From Bacteroidales bacterium (GTDB lineage Bacteria; Bacteroidota; Bacteroidia; Bacteroidales; UBA932), in contig SUYV01000002.1 of the NCBI GenBank assembly GCA_015060255.1, positions 1 through 64,000 on the forward strand: a DNA stretch of 64,000 nt, written 5' to 3'. The position numbers and the translations under genes are program-made. Below the pieces are notes generated by a model that was given only the letters and a program-made list of their open reading frames with translations, had not been told where the DNA came from and searched no databases. Positions 26,659 through 36,085 of the stretch are shown here, one piece after another. Every line of letters begins with the position of its first letter. Position 1 is the stretch's first letter.

Positions 26659-27873
26659 TCAGTCAAGATGCTTTGCAAGTCCTCCTTCGCTTGTTTCCTT
26701 GTAAACTGATGGCAGGTCCTTGCCGGTCTCTTTCATTACTTTTACAACCTGGTCGAATGACACCCTGTGTCTTCCATCCGTATAGAGAGAATATATGCTG
26801 GCGTCCATTGCCCTTGCTGCTGCATACGCATTCCTTTCGATACATGGAATCTGTACCATTCCGCATACCGGGTCACAAGTCAGTCCAAGGTGATGTTCTA
26901 GTCCCATTTCGGCTGCATATTCGATCTGTGAGGGACTTCCTCCCATCAACTGTGTGATTGCTGCAGCTGCCATTGCGCAAGCTACTCCGACTTCTCCCTG
27001 ACAACCCACCTCGGCTCCGGATATTGACGCATTGTGTTTGACTACGTTACCTACAATTCCGGCTGTTGCGAGCGCCCTGATGATTCTCTGGTCGCTGAAA
27101 CCATATACTTTCTTAAGATGGTATAAGGCTCCCGGAAGAACTCCACATGATCCGCAGGTCGGAGCTGTGACGATTGTTCCTCCGCATGCATTCTCTTCAC
27201 TGACGGCCAATGCGTATGCGAAGATGAGTCCCCTTGTACGGAGAACGTCTCCATATCCGTCGGCCTTGATATAATAGCTTCCGGCTTTTCTTCTGATGTT
27301 GAGTGGTCCGGGAAGTGCACCTTCTTCGTCAATACCTCTTTCTACAGCCCTCTGCATGGTTTTCCATACTAGTTCGAGATATTCCCAGAAACCTTTTTTG
27401 TCTCTCTCGTGCTCATCTACGAACTCCCAGAATGATTTTCCGTTACTGTTGCACCAGTCAAGGATTTCCTTCATAGTGCCCATTTCATATACCTCGCCGT
27501 CGTCTTCTGTATCCAACGGGTGCTCTACGCATGTGATATCGCCGCCTCCGATGCTGTAATATGTCCATATGTCATGTGTCTCGCCATCAGAATTCACCGT
27601 TCCTACTGTCATTCCGTTAGGATGAATAGGAAGATTTTCTTTAGGATTCCACTCGATTTCCACTTCTGCGTTGTGATTGCCGGCAGCCTCGATAATGGCC
27701 CTGTCGGTAAGGTGGCCTTTGCCTGTGGCGGCAAGCGAACCATATAGGGTGACGGTCAGTTTCTCTGTACCAGGGTGATTTTCAAGATAATCTGCAGTTG
27801 CCTTGAATGGTCCCATGGTATGGCTGCTTGATGGACCTTTACCTATCTTATATATGGATTTTACTGATTTCAT
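26659..27873 (-). CDS. sdaA: L-serine ammonia-lyase (iron-sulfur serine dehydratase), fused alpha-beta
   Basis: 404 residues from the ATG at 27873. It has the single-chain form: the N-terminal beta part begins with IGKGPSSSHTMGP, the alpha part contains TAPTCGSCGVLPG and GLTCDPVCGMVQIPCIERNA. These cysteines serve the oxygen-sensitive [4Fe-4S] cluster. It converts serine to pyruvate and ammonia. An upstream ATG at 27909 would be leaderless given the promoter at 27917-27924; the shorter form matches family N-termini better. Serine use fits with the glycine cleavage genes elsewhere in the window. Confidence 0.93.
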   Translation of the reverse strand: MKSVKSIYKIGKGPSSSHTMGPFKATADYLENHPGTEKLTVTLYGSLAATGKGHLTDRAIIEAAGNHNAEVEIEWNPKENLPIHPNGMTVGTVNSDGETHDIWTYYSIGGGDITCVEHPLDTEDDGEVYEMGTMKEILDWCNSNGKSFWEFVDEHERDKKGFWEYLELVWKTMQRAVERGIDEEGALPGPLNIRRKAGSYYIKADGYGDVLRTRGLIFAYALAVSEENACGGTIVTAPTCGSCGVLPGALYHLKKVYGFSDQRIIRALATAGIVGNVVKHNASISGAEVGCQGEVGVACAMAAAAITQLMGGSPSQIEYAAEMGLEHHLGLTCDPVCGMVQIPCIERNAYAAARAMDASIYSLYTDGRHRVSFDQVVKVMKETGKDLPSVYKETSEGGLAKHLD

Positions 27874-27916
27874 CTTCTTGTTCTTTTGCTCGTTTTCTGG
27901 ATTTGACAAAACGTGG

Positions 27917-27924
27917 CAAAGTTA
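27917..27924 (-). promoter_or_regulatory. -7 element of sdaA
   Basis: TAACTTTG on the minus strand, in the 20-nt space just after the stop of the upstream peptidase gene. It gives a leader of about 40 nt to the ATG at 27873. Confidence 0.6.
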
Positions 27925-27929
27925 ACACA

Positions 27930-29945
27930 TTACAGATAATCTTCAAAGTACATGGATATCTTGTCATGCAGATGTACTCTGTCCTTACCCATGACATTAT
28001 GCTCGTGGCAAGGATAAGGGAAGTAGTCTACCTGAACATTGTTTACCACGCATGCCCGTACGAAACTCAGGCTGTGTTCCCAAAGAACTACAGGATCTAT
28101 GGCTCCCTGACAGATAAGCAGCTTGCCCTTGAGGTCTTTCGCCTTGTTTATCAGGCTGGTCTTCTCATATCCTTCAGGATTCACCTCCGGATGATCCATA
28201 TATCGTTCTCCATACATCACCTCATACCATTTCCAGTCTATCACCGGACCTCCGGCAACAGCGACCTTGAATATTTCTGGATAGTTGGTAATGAGAGAGA
28301 TGGTCATGAATCCTCCATAACTCCATCCGTGGACTCCTATGCGGTCCTTGTCTACGTATGGCAGTTCCATGAGCATCTTGACTCCTTCCATCTGATCTGC
28401 CATCTCAGCCTGTCCGCATTGTCTATGGATAGCCTTTTCAAACTCAGCTCCTCTGTTCTGGGTACCCCTGTTGTCCTGTACATATACGAGATATCCACGC
28501 TGAGCCATATACATTTCCCATCTGCGAAGGTTTGCCATGAATGTGTTCTGTACCATCTGTGAATGCGGACCTCCGTAAACGTACACGATTACCGGATATT
28601 TCTTTGCAGGGTCGAAGTCCTTCGGCTTTATCAGACGGTAATAATTGTCGAATTTTCCATCAGCGCTTCTGACAGTGCCGAGAGAGATTTCCGTGTAGGC
28701 GTAATCCAATGTAGGATCTTCTGCGCTGAGCATGTTCCGCACTGCAATTCCGTCAGATGTACACAGATTTATTTCGCGAGGAACCGTCAGGCTGCTCCAG
28801 CTGTCAACATAGTGTCTGCAGTCCGGACTCATGGCGATGTCATGCCAGCCCTTGTCGAATGTGAGCCTTTGAGGCTTTCCGAAACGGACGACTCCGGCTC
28901 CTTTCCATAAAGCTGATTCCGGAACTTTCATGCTTACTCTGAAAAGGTGGTTCTCCACTGGGGATACTTCGGCAGAAGTGTACCAGATATGCTTGCCGTC
29001 ATTGCCGACATAGGCAAGATCCGCGTCTGTATCGACTATTCTGCGTACTTCGGTTCCTTTAAGGTCGCATAAATATAGGTTTCTGTAGCCGTCACGGTTG
29101 TCTGTCCTGTAAATGAACAGATTTTCGCTGCCTTCGATAAACCATACGGGATCCTGAGGCTCGACATATCTGTTGTTGTCTTCTGTCAGGATTGTTCTTA
29201 TGAAACGACCGCTGTCTGCGTCATATAGATTCAGATGCATGTGCTTCTGGCTCCTGTCGAGGACCTGTACCAGAACCTTCGTGCCGTCTGGAGTCCATGT
29301 GATGTTGGTGAGATACTGGTCTTCTCCGAAGTCATCAACCTTAAGATATGATGTTGAACATCTTGCAAAGTTATAAATGCCTATACGGACATTCTCCGAG
29401 TCCATTCCAGCCATCGGATATTTGATTTCCTTGAGGCTTCCTGTCCTCGTAGTGATGTCAAGAAGCGGGAACGAAGTCACTTTTGTCTCGTCCTTGCGAT
29501 AGAATGCAACGCGGCTGCTGTCCGGTGCCCAGAAGATGCCTTCATTGATTCCGAACTCGTTCCTGCTGACGTATTGTCCGTATGTGATGTTGTCATCCTT
29601 GCTAACGGCAATAGGCAGTGCCAGCCCCTTGTCGGTGCGATGATACAGACTCTTGCCTTTAGTATAGACCTTTTCAGCCTTCTTGGACGGCTTATAAGGC
29701 GATGTGGTTTTTGTGTTGATGTTGAAGGTGATCCAGTTTCCCTGCTTATGCATCAGGATCTCGTCGTTGCTGAACCATCTGCAGTAAAGGTCAGCTGGTG
29801 CAAGCTCTCTTGAAAGAATTGTTTCCTCCATAGTGAGGATCTTGCCTGAGGGGTTGTTTGCCTCTCGTGTTTCGATTACGCCTGTCTGAGCAGACAAAGC
29901 GAATCCTATGCTCATGAGGCATAGGATTGTGAAAAATCGTGTCAT
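27930..29945 (-). CDS. Secreted prolyl-oligopeptidase family peptidase (dipeptidyl peptidase IV-like, S9)
   Basis: 671 residues with a signal peptide (1-19, ending ALSAQ). The first two thirds form the S9 beta-propeller; the C-terminal alpha/beta hydrolase carries the nucleophile in GWSYGGF (near 543), an Asp in GAIDPVV (near 616) and His in CHEHNV (near 649). DPP-IV enzymes remove Xaa-Pro dipeptides. Likely periplasmic, supplying dipeptides. It precedes sdaA, which has its own promoter. Followed upstream by a small membrane protein gene 8 nt away. Confidence 0.88.
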   Translation of the reverse strand: MTRFFTILCLMSIGFALSAQTGVIETREANNPSGKILTMEETILSRELAPADLYCRWFSNDEILMHKQGNWITFNINTKTTSPYKPSKKAEKVYTKGKSLYHRTDKGLALPIAVSKDDNITYGQYVSRNEFGINEGIFWAPDSSRVAFYRKDETKVTSFPLLDITTRTGSLKEIKYPMAGMDSENVRIGIYNFARCSTSYLKVDDFGEDQYLTNITWTPDGTKVLVQVLDRSQKHMHLNLYDADSGRFIRTILTEDNNRYVEPQDPVWFIEGSENLFIYRTDNRDGYRNLYLCDLKGTEVRRIVDTDADLAYVGNDGKHIWYTSAEVSPVENHLFRVSMKVPESALWKGAGVVRFGKPQRLTFDKGWHDIAMSPDCRHYVDSWSSLTVPREINLCTSDGIAVRNMLSAEDPTLDYAYTEISLGTVRSADGKFDNYYRLIKPKDFDPAKKYPVIVYVYGGPHSQMVQNTFMANLRRWEMYMAQRGYLVYVQDNRGTQNRGAEFEKAIHRQCGQAEMADQMEGVKMLMELPYVDKDRIGVHGWSYGGFMTISLITNYPEIFKVAVAGGPVIDWKWYEVMYGERYMDHPEVNPEGYEKTSLINKAKDLKGKLLICQGAIDPVVLWEHSLSFVRACVVNNVQVDYFPYPCHEHNVMGKDRVHLHDKISMYFEDYL

Positions 29946-29953
29946 ATCCGTCT

Positions 29954-30349
29954 TTAATTATCTCTGACTGAAACTATCCTGTCGACAATGTATTCCTGCT
30001 TTCCTCTCCATGGAAGCGCTCCGAGGTATTCCTTGTAATGGAGTTCGACTAACTTGCCGCCGCATCTCATAAGAGAGTCTGCTATTGCCTGGTCTGTGAT
30101 GGAGAAGTCGAATTCATATGACTGTATGGCTCCGGCATTCGCTCCCTTGCCTTTACCGAAGCCGGCCTGTATGGCGCGGCCTTCATAGGTCTTGAAGATA
30201 TAGCCCTTGCGGACAACGAAGTTGAGTTCTCCTGCCTTGACTCCTTCTCCAAAGACAAAGTAGAATTTGAAGTAGATGAATCCGGTAAGCACCAATACCA
30301 GAATCAGAGATGTTATGCCTATTATTTTCCCTTTCATAATATTTTTCAT
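29954..30349 (-). CDS. Small membrane-anchored hypothetical protein
   Basis: 131 residues (127 if the second ATG is used). One N-terminal membrane helix (about residues 8-33) is followed by a soluble domain with GxGKGKGANAG (65-74) and a PWRGKQEYIVD segment near the C-terminus. Such proteins recur in Bacteroidales, often with misleading names. Function unknown. The stop is 8 nt upstream of the peptidase start, so the two probably share a transcript. Confidence 0.7.
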   Translation of the reverse strand: MKNIMKGKIIGITSLILVLVLTGFIYFKFYFVFGEGVKAGELNFVVRKGYIFKTYEGRAIQAGFGKGKGANAGAIQSYEFDFSITDQAIADSLMRCGGKLVELHYKEYLGALPWRGKQEYIVDRIVSVRDN

Positions 30350-30355
30350 TTATGC

Positions 30356-30363
30356 AAAAATAG
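30356..30363 (-). promoter_or_regulatory. -7 element for the small membrane protein-peptidase pair
   Basis: TATTTTTG on the minus strand, only a few bases upstream of the first ATG. Divergent from the fucosidase gene. Confidence 0.5.
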
Positions 30364-30400
30364 TGAAAATATCAGTATATTAGCATAAAATTGTTTTTTT

Positions 30401-32383
30401 ATGAAAAAGGCTTTTCTGTTCTTGATGATGGTCTTGTTGTCTGCCGGTAATATGTACTCTCAGACCTGGTATTCTGATAAGTATTCAATGTTCGTACATT
30501 TCGGTCTGTATTCGAAATTTGGAGGAGTATGGGATGGCGAGCCGGTCAGGCAGGGCTACAGCGAACAGATCCAGTCTTTTGCCGGTATCTTCTCTGACTG
30601 GTATGCGGCAACCGCCTATGAGTTCGATCCTGTCGGATTCGATGCGGATGCGATAGCGGAGCTTGCCGTCAAGGGAGGGATGCGTTCCGTGGTGTTCACA
30701 ACCAAGCATCATGACGGATTCTGCATGTTCGACACAAAGACGACTTCATACAACAGTGTGTCGATGACTCCTTCCGGAAGAGACTATGTCCGTGAAATGT
30801 CAGAGGCCTGTGCCAGTAAAGGACTTCGCTTCGGACTGTATTTCTCACTCATAGACTGGAATTATCCGCATGCATATCCGATCTCAAGTCACAATGCAGA
30901 TTTCGTGACGCCTGAACATCACGAGTTCAACAAGGCCCAGGTGCGGGAACTTCTTACTTCGTACGGACCTGTGTCGGAACTCTGGTTCGACATGGGTTCC
31001 CTGGAGCCATGGCAGAGCCGCGAACTCTATGATCTGGTGAAGTCGCTTCAGCCTGATTGCATGGTAAGCGGCCGTCTGGGAAATGATGTATATGATTTTG
31101 CGGTCATGGCTGACAACAAGCTGCCTCAGACTGCATTGCAGGCCCCGTGGCAGAGCGCGGTGTCGATGTTCCCGGAAACATGGAGCTACCGCAGCTGGCA
31201 GGAAAGGGGAGAGGTTGAGGACAAGGTGGCCGAGAAACTGCGAACCTTGATCGATGTCGTGTCGCGTGGAGGTAACTTCCTCTTGAATATAGGCCCGGCC
31301 TCGGACGGAAGCATTGTTCCGTTTGAAAGCGAGGTCATCAAGACCATAGGACGATGGCTGGAAAAGAACGGAGAAGCCATCTATGGAACAGAGCCATCTC
31401 CGTACAGGACTGAATTCGAGTGGGGAGATGTTACAAGGAAAGGGGATGTCCTGTACTTGCTTCTTACGGGTGAATGCCCTGAGTCTCAGACGATTGTCCT
31501 GCCGGGAAGTAAGCGAAAGGTTCGTGTTGCTCCGGATATGTTCGACCCTGTAGATGTAAAGGTCATAAGACTGGAACATGAAAAAGGATTGCCGGATGTA
31601 ATGGAAACTGTCCTGCCTTCCGGTACAGTGCTTTCATGGGCGAATGCAGTTCCTTACTATAGCTATTCATGTTTTGACTATTACAGCAACTACAGAAGTG
31701 TCGTAGGATATGACTGGAATGTCGATCTGCGTCGTCCGGCCTCATCCGTAGAGATTCTATATACCTCTGAGGAGATAGGAAGAAGGATAAGCCTGAGGGT
31801 TGGCGATGAGGAAATGGAACTTATGCTTGACGATTCATGTCCTGTTGAGCTGTCATCCAGGCCCAATGTGTCAGGGGCGGCTTTCGGAAGGATGCGCGGA
31901 GGAACTTTCGACCCTTCCATAGACGTGAAGAGGGTGCCCGAGTGGAAGGTTCCTGAAGGTGATTATGTGGAAGTCCTTTCGGCGGGATTTTCGAATTATC
32001 TATATAAAGCGGACGTCCTTTCTGATGTGCATTCGCTTGTCTTGTTTGACGTGAACTCGGGCAACGGAGCTGAGCTGCAGGTAGCTGGAAAAACCATGAT
32101 GAAGCATCTCAATCCGTATCGTACTGAGAATCGTATGGAAAAGGTCCTGATCGAATTGTGTGAGCCGGAGATTGAAGTGCTCCTGCGCTCTTATAACAGG
32201 TTCGAGGATAGGGCATGTGCGGGATTCAGATTGTCTGACGAGCAGAAGGCATACCGAATGACTGTAGATCTTCCTGACACTGTCAAAGGGAGCAAGGTCA
32301 GCGTGAGCCTGAAGGCGGCCGACAGGGAGTCCCCGCATACGGATTGCGGATTTCATAATTTAAGAATCAGCCTGTTGCGTTGA
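30401..32383 (+). CDS. Secreted alpha-L-fucosidase (GH29)
   Basis: 660 residues with a signal peptide (1-20, ending NMYSQ). The GH29 catalytic barrel opens with WYSDKYSMFVHFGLYS and contains TKHHDGFCMFDTKTTSYN and the nucleophile region ELWFDMG (Asp near 195). A beta-sandwich follows, then ~250 extra C-terminal residues that may bind carbohydrate. It releases terminal fucose from host or plant glycans. It is a single gene without SusC/SusD neighbours, so not part of a classical polysaccharide utilisation locus here. Confidence 0.93.
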   Translation: MKKAFLFLMMVLLSAGNMYSQTWYSDKYSMFVHFGLYSKFGGVWDGEPVRQGYSEQIQSFAGIFSDWYAATAYEFDPVGFDADAIAELAVKGGMRSVVFTTKHHDGFCMFDTKTTSYNSVSMTPSGRDYVREMSEACASKGLRFGLYFSLIDWNYPHAYPISSHNADFVTPEHHEFNKAQVRELLTSYGPVSELWFDMGSLEPWQSRELYDLVKSLQPDCMVSGRLGNDVYDFAVMADNKLPQTALQAPWQSAVSMFPETWSYRSWQERGEVEDKVAEKLRTLIDVVSRGGNFLLNIGPASDGSIVPFESEVIKTIGRWLEKNGEAIYGTEPSPYRTEFEWGDVTRKGDVLYLLLTGECPESQTIVLPGSKRKVRVAPDMFDPVDVKVIRLEHEKGLPDVMETVLPSGTVLSWANAVPYYSYSCFDYYSNYRSVVGYDWNVDLRRPASSVEILYTSEEIGRRISLRVGDEEMELMLDDSCPVELSSRPNVSGAAFGRMRGGTFDPSIDVKRVPEWKVPEGDYVEVLSAGFSNYLYKADVLSDVHSLVLFDVNSGNGAELQVAGKTMMKHLNPYRTENRMEKVLIELCEPEIEVLLRSYNRFEDRACAGFRLSDEQKAYRMTVDLPDTVKGSKVSVSLKAADRESPHTDCGFHNLRISLLR

Positions 32384-32444
32384 TTTGGCAGTCTCGCTTT
32401 AATTTGTTAATTTTACAAAAATTGGCCTCAGGCCTTGAAATAAT

Positions 32445-33719
32445 ATGACACAGCAGAAATTAAAGATCGAGGTACAGTCCGAAATCGGAAAACTCAATGC
32501 AGTCCTTCTCCATCGCCCTGGAGCGGAAGTGGAGAACATGACACCTCTCAATGTGCAGAGAGCATTATACAGTGACATCCTTAACCTATCAATCGCCCAG
32601 TCAGAATACGAGCAGCTGTACGGGATTCTTTCAAAAGTCTCGGATGTTTATGAAGTACGTTCGCTCCTGATCGATGTACTGGAGCAGGCCAAGCCTCGCG
32701 AGGACCTGATCAGAAGGATATGCACGACAGAGGATGTGATGCCGTACTATGAGGAACTCATGCAGATGAAGTCATCTGATCTTGCCAGGGTCCTGATCGA
32801 GGGTCTTCCGGCAAGGATCAACACATTGACTGCATATCTGAAGAATGAATATTACGCCCTCTATCCGCTTTACAACTTCTATTTCACACGTGATGCGGCT
32901 GTGACCATAGGCAATCAGGCACTTGTGTGCCGTATGGCAAACAAGGTCAGGATGCGTGAGTCGTTCATCATGGATGCCATATACCGCAACAGCGGAGCCT
33001 TCGAATGCTCTGTAATAGATGCTAACTACCTCCAGACCGATAAGTCCGAGGTGATTATGGAAGGAGGTGACATCCTTGTAGCAAGGGAAGACATTCTTAT
33101 CATAGGAAACGGTGTGAGGACGACGCCTCAGGGAATCGACTTCATGATAGACCGCTTCCGCAAGTCAGTCCCTCGCGGAAGATATAATGTCATAGTGCAG
33201 CAGCTTCCTTCAGAGCCGGAGTCGTTCATTCATCTTGACATGGTCTTTACGCTTCTGGACAATGACAAGTGTATGGTCTTCAAGCCTCTGATCACGCAAG
33301 CCAATCAATATCAGACAGTTCATATCATCATCGAAGACGGAAGGGTGACAAGCATCCGCCCTGTTTCCGGACTGCTGAGCGTGCTCAAGAAGCTCGGCAT
33401 GGATCTCAAGCCTATAGTCTGCGGTGGTGCCGACGAATGGGACCAGGAGAGGGAGCAGTGGCATAGTGGCGCGAACTTCTTTGCATTCGCACCGGGAAAG
33501 GTCATATCATATGCAAGAAACATCCATACCCTGGAGGAACTTTCCAAAAACGGTTTCGAAATCGTGAAGGCGAATGACTTCATATCCGGCGCAGCTGACT
33601 CTACGGTCTATGGAAATTCGCCTTGTGTGCTGACTATTGACGGATCGGAACTGCCACGTGGAGGAGGCGGTGCAAGATGCATGACAATGCCGTTGTCAAG
33701 AAATCCATTGGGAGTGTAG
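32445..33719 (+). CDS. arcA: Arginine deiminase
   Basis: 424 residues. N-terminal GKLNAVLLHRPGAEVENMTP, the FTRD segment near 142, SFIHLDMVFTLLD with the catalytic His, and the nucleophile Cys412 in GGARCMTMPLSR are all intact. It hydrolyses arginine to citrulline and ammonia, the first step of the ATP-yielding ADI pathway or an acid-stress ammonia source. No ornithine carbamoyltransferase, carbamate kinase or arginine antiporter gene is adjacent. No good -7 element was found upstream. Confidence 0.94.
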   Translation: MTQQKLKIEVQSEIGKLNAVLLHRPGAEVENMTPLNVQRALYSDILNLSIAQSEYEQLYGILSKVSDVYEVRSLLIDVLEQAKPREDLIRRICTTEDVMPYYEELMQMKSSDLARVLIEGLPARINTLTAYLKNEYYALYPLYNFYFTRDAAVTIGNQALVCRMANKVRMRESFIMDAIYRNSGAFECSVIDANYLQTDKSEVIMEGGDILVAREDILIIGNGVRTTPQGIDFMIDRFRKSVPRGRYNVIVQQLPSEPESFIHLDMVFTLLDNDKCMVFKPLITQANQYQTVHIIIEDGRVTSIRPVSGLLSVLKKLGMDLKPIVCGGADEWDQEREQWHSGANFFAFAPGKVISYARNIHTLEELSKNGFEIVKANDFISGAADSTVYGNSPCVLTIDGSELPRGGGGARCMTMPLSRNPLGV

Positions 33720-33738
33720 TAATTCATAAGAATAATGT

Positions 33739-33746
33739 TATCTTTG
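33739..33746 (+). promoter_or_regulatory. -7 element for the repeat lipoprotein and ndk
   Basis: TATCTTTG, about 34 nt before the lipoprotein ATG. Confidence 0.6.
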
Positions 33747-33779
33747 TACGATATTCAATAAAACTTTTATAAAGGGACT

Positions 33780-35558
33780 ATGAAAAGATTTTTCAGCCTG
33801 TTCATCCTCGTTGCAACGGCTTATGCCGCAGTTTCCTGCGAGCAGCCGCAACCCGTTGAAGAGAAGGCACCGATCGTCATCTATGACGGTCCGGTAGACC
33901 TTGTCGATCAGGAGTTCGGTATGTATTACGGGGACCTCGGACACAATTCTGTCGGAGTATACAGCGTCGTATTCAGTGATGCCGTATGTTTCCGTGATGG
34001 ATACGGCAATCCATATCTGGATTCGGAAGGAGACATGCTTGTTCTTGAATTCAATGCAAAGATTGTTGACGGTGTCGAGTCTGTCATGCTTCCGGAAGGT
34101 ACCTATATGGTTGCAGCCGAGTCTGATAAGACTGTCAATACCGAAAATTCATATGTCAAGAGACTTGTAGGCAATACTCAGTATCACTACGAACTTGTAT
34201 CAGGATCGATAACGGTATCTTATAATTCTGAAGGCGGTTACGAGCTCCTTACCAATGACCTTGTCATCAAGAAAGGTGAAGAGACCTTTGAAGTGACCTA
34301 TTCATACAGCGGTACGATCAAGTTCGATGACTGGAAGGTCGTGGCGGCGGGGCTTCAGTCAGTGACTGACGATATAATCGACATGCCATTCTCAGATATA
34401 GATGCAGTATATTATGGAAACCTGTTCGGCTACGGAACAGCCAACTATGTCATATCGCTTTCCACTGAAGGATTCGTGGAGGATGAGACCGGCACATTGC
34501 CTGGCGTGATGATAGTGATGAACATGTTTGATGAACTGCCTTCAGGTGATGAAATTCCTATACTTTCTGAAGGAACATATACGGTATATCCTTCATTCAA
34601 CTCTCAGGAATTCAGCATGCTCTATGGAATGAACATGGATGGCATGCCTTTCGGTACATATCTGTTCCAGATTGATTCGAAGGGCGCCCAGGCGATGGAT
34701 TTCATTATGGAAGGAAATGTAAATGTTTCACGCTCCCAGGTCGGATACAATGATGTGTATACTTTGGAATACGAGTTCACGACTCCGTCGAAAAGAAAGG
34801 TCAAGGGAACCTGGACCGGCGCGATGGAAATCACAGATGCTTCTACAGACAGCGACCGCGTGATTCTTTCGACACTTGAAGATGATGTGGAATGTGACAT
34901 GTACAGGGTAGAAAGAGGTTATCTTTCACATATAGAGACTCTTCATACTACTTCAGCCGAAAATCCTATCGATATCGCAGAGGCATGGCAGCTTTGGCTG
35001 CAGCCGAGGATGTGGACGGAAGAGGAGAAAGAACTTCCTTGGGATGAACGTATCGAGGCGTGGGATCCAAACGGCGATATCATGATATTCGAATTTATCA
35101 TTCCTCTTGGAAGCGGCGGTGACATGGCTCCTGAAGTCAATAAGGAATATGTATATACGATACAGCCTAATCTTGCCATGGACGAATTCCTTTATAACAT
35201 GAGTGTGAGCAGGATGGGACGTCCATATGATGACATATTCTATGAGCCGAACTGGGGAGATTACTATTATATGACAGGAACCGATGCTCGTCGCGGATTT
35301 ACATGGGATGGCGGTTACAGAGGAAACTGGTATCTGCATTACATGGAAGGAACCTGGCAGAATATGGATGAGATGGCTCCTGCGGTCAAAGGAACAGTCT
35401 CAGTCAAGAGGACTACCGAGTATTCGGTAGCTACAGGTGGACGCGAGGCTCAGTTTGAGCTTGTCTGGAATCTCTATGATGATTCTGAGGCCTCAAATAA
35501 CATCTCAGGAGAATGGTCAGGCCCGATTACGATATATAGCGGTGCTGAAGAAATTTAA
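33780..35558 (+). CDS. Lipoprotein with three tandem copies of an unrecognised domain
   Basis: 592 residues. The signal peptide ends in a lipobox (AAVSC, Cys20). The rest divides into three related segments of roughly 150-200 residues (about 40-190, 205-370 and 385-588). Each has a YYG/GY strand opening, an LPxGTYT/LSEGTYT-like turn, a Y.L..G.V.VS hairpin and a closing SG.W.G or S.SGTI strand. The pattern suggests repeated beta-sandwich domains. I do not recognise the family. It starts its own transcript and lies 5 nt before ndk. Confidence 0.7.
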   Translation: MKRFFSLFILVATAYAAVSCEQPQPVEEKAPIVIYDGPVDLVDQEFGMYYGDLGHNSVGVYSVVFSDAVCFRDGYGNPYLDSEGDMLVLEFNAKIVDGVESVMLPEGTYMVAAESDKTVNTENSYVKRLVGNTQYHYELVSGSITVSYNSEGGYELLTNDLVIKKGEETFEVTYSYSGTIKFDDWKVVAAGLQSVTDDIIDMPFSDIDAVYYGNLFGYGTANYVISLSTEGFVEDETGTLPGVMIVMNMFDELPSGDEIPILSEGTYTVYPSFNSQEFSMLYGMNMDGMPFGTYLFQIDSKGAQAMDFIMEGNVNVSRSQVGYNDVYTLEYEFTTPSKRKVKGTWTGAMEITDASTDSDRVILSTLEDDVECDMYRVERGYLSHIETLHTTSAENPIDIAEAWQLWLQPRMWTEEEKELPWDERIEAWDPNGDIMIFEFIIPLGSGGDMAPEVNKEYVYTIQPNLAMDEFLYNMSVSRMGRPYDDIFYEPNWGDYYYMTGTDARRGFTWDGGYRGNWYLHYMEGTWQNMDEMAPAVKGTVSVKRTTEYSVATGGREAQFELVWNLYDDSEASNNISGEWSGPITIYSGAEEI

Positions 35559-35563
35559 CATAT

Positions 35564-36025
35564 ATGGAAAGAACATTGGTAATACTTAAGCCAGGATGCC
35601 TCCAGAGAGGTCTCGTTGGCGAGGTGATCTCGAGATTCGAGAAAAGGGGATTGAAGCTTGTAGCAATGAAGATGGTACAGCTTGATGAAGAAATCCTGAA
35701 AGTACACTATGCACATCTTCTTGACCGTCCATTCTTCCCTTGGCTTCGTGACGGCATGATGGCGGCTCCTGTAATTCTCTGCTGTTGGGAAGGATACAGC
35801 GCAGTCCAGGTTGTCAGGGACATGGCAGGAGCAACAAAGGCAAGCAAGGCTGTTCCGGGAACAATCCGTGGCGATTACAGCCTGAGTGCTCAGGAGAACA
35901 TTGTTCACACTTCTGACTCTCTTGAGAATGCAAAGATTGAACTTGAGAGATTCTTCGTGGAGTCAGACTACTGCGACTACAAGTCGCCGCTTGATCCTTT
36001 CAAGTACGCTCCGGACGAATACTGA
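35564..36025 (+). CDS. ndk: Nucleoside-diphosphate kinase
   Basis: 153 residues. It has the phospho-histidine motif NIVHTSDS with His115 (the usual next residue is Gly, here Thr), Lys9 in the LKPG start, and PGTIRGDY. It balances nucleoside triphosphate pools using ATP. The Kpn-loop region (TKASKAVPGT) is slightly divergent. Placed 5 nt after a lipoprotein gene, an unusual partner, and followed by a bidirectional terminator. Confidence 0.94.
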   Translation: MERTLVILKPGCLQRGLVGEVISRFEKRGLKLVAMKMVQLDEEILKVHYAHLLDRPFFPWLRDGMMAAPVILCCWEGYSAVQVVRDMAGATKASKAVPGTIRGDYSLSAQENIVHTSDSLENAKIELERFFVESDYCDYKSPLDPFKYAPDEY

Positions 36026-36042
36026 TCTTGTTTAGACAAAAT

Positions 36043-36085
36043 GAAAGAGCTTACAGCAATGCTGTGAGCTCTTTCATTCTTTTTC
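36043..36085. terminator. Bidirectional terminator of ndk and gpsA
   Basis: A 16-bp stem (36043-36058 with 36060-36075, one wobble/mismatch) is followed by ATTCTTTTT on the plus strand. The gpsA stop codon at 36051-36053 and its last six codons lie inside the stem. Confidence 0.8.

Noticed and set aside
26619..26957. Plus-strand frame of 112 codons starting inside the candidate small RNA
   Set aside because: It runs antisense through sdaA and begins inside the terminator hairpin; its sequence looks like a shadow frame.
27873..27909. Longer sdaA start with 12 extra N-terminal residues
   Set aside because: The extra residues are charged and unlike family N-termini, and the -7 element at 27917-27924 would leave no leader.
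32424..32434. GGCCTCAGGCC palindrome upstream of arcA
   Set aside because: Only a 5-bp stem with a one-base loop; too short and too simple to call an operator or terminator.
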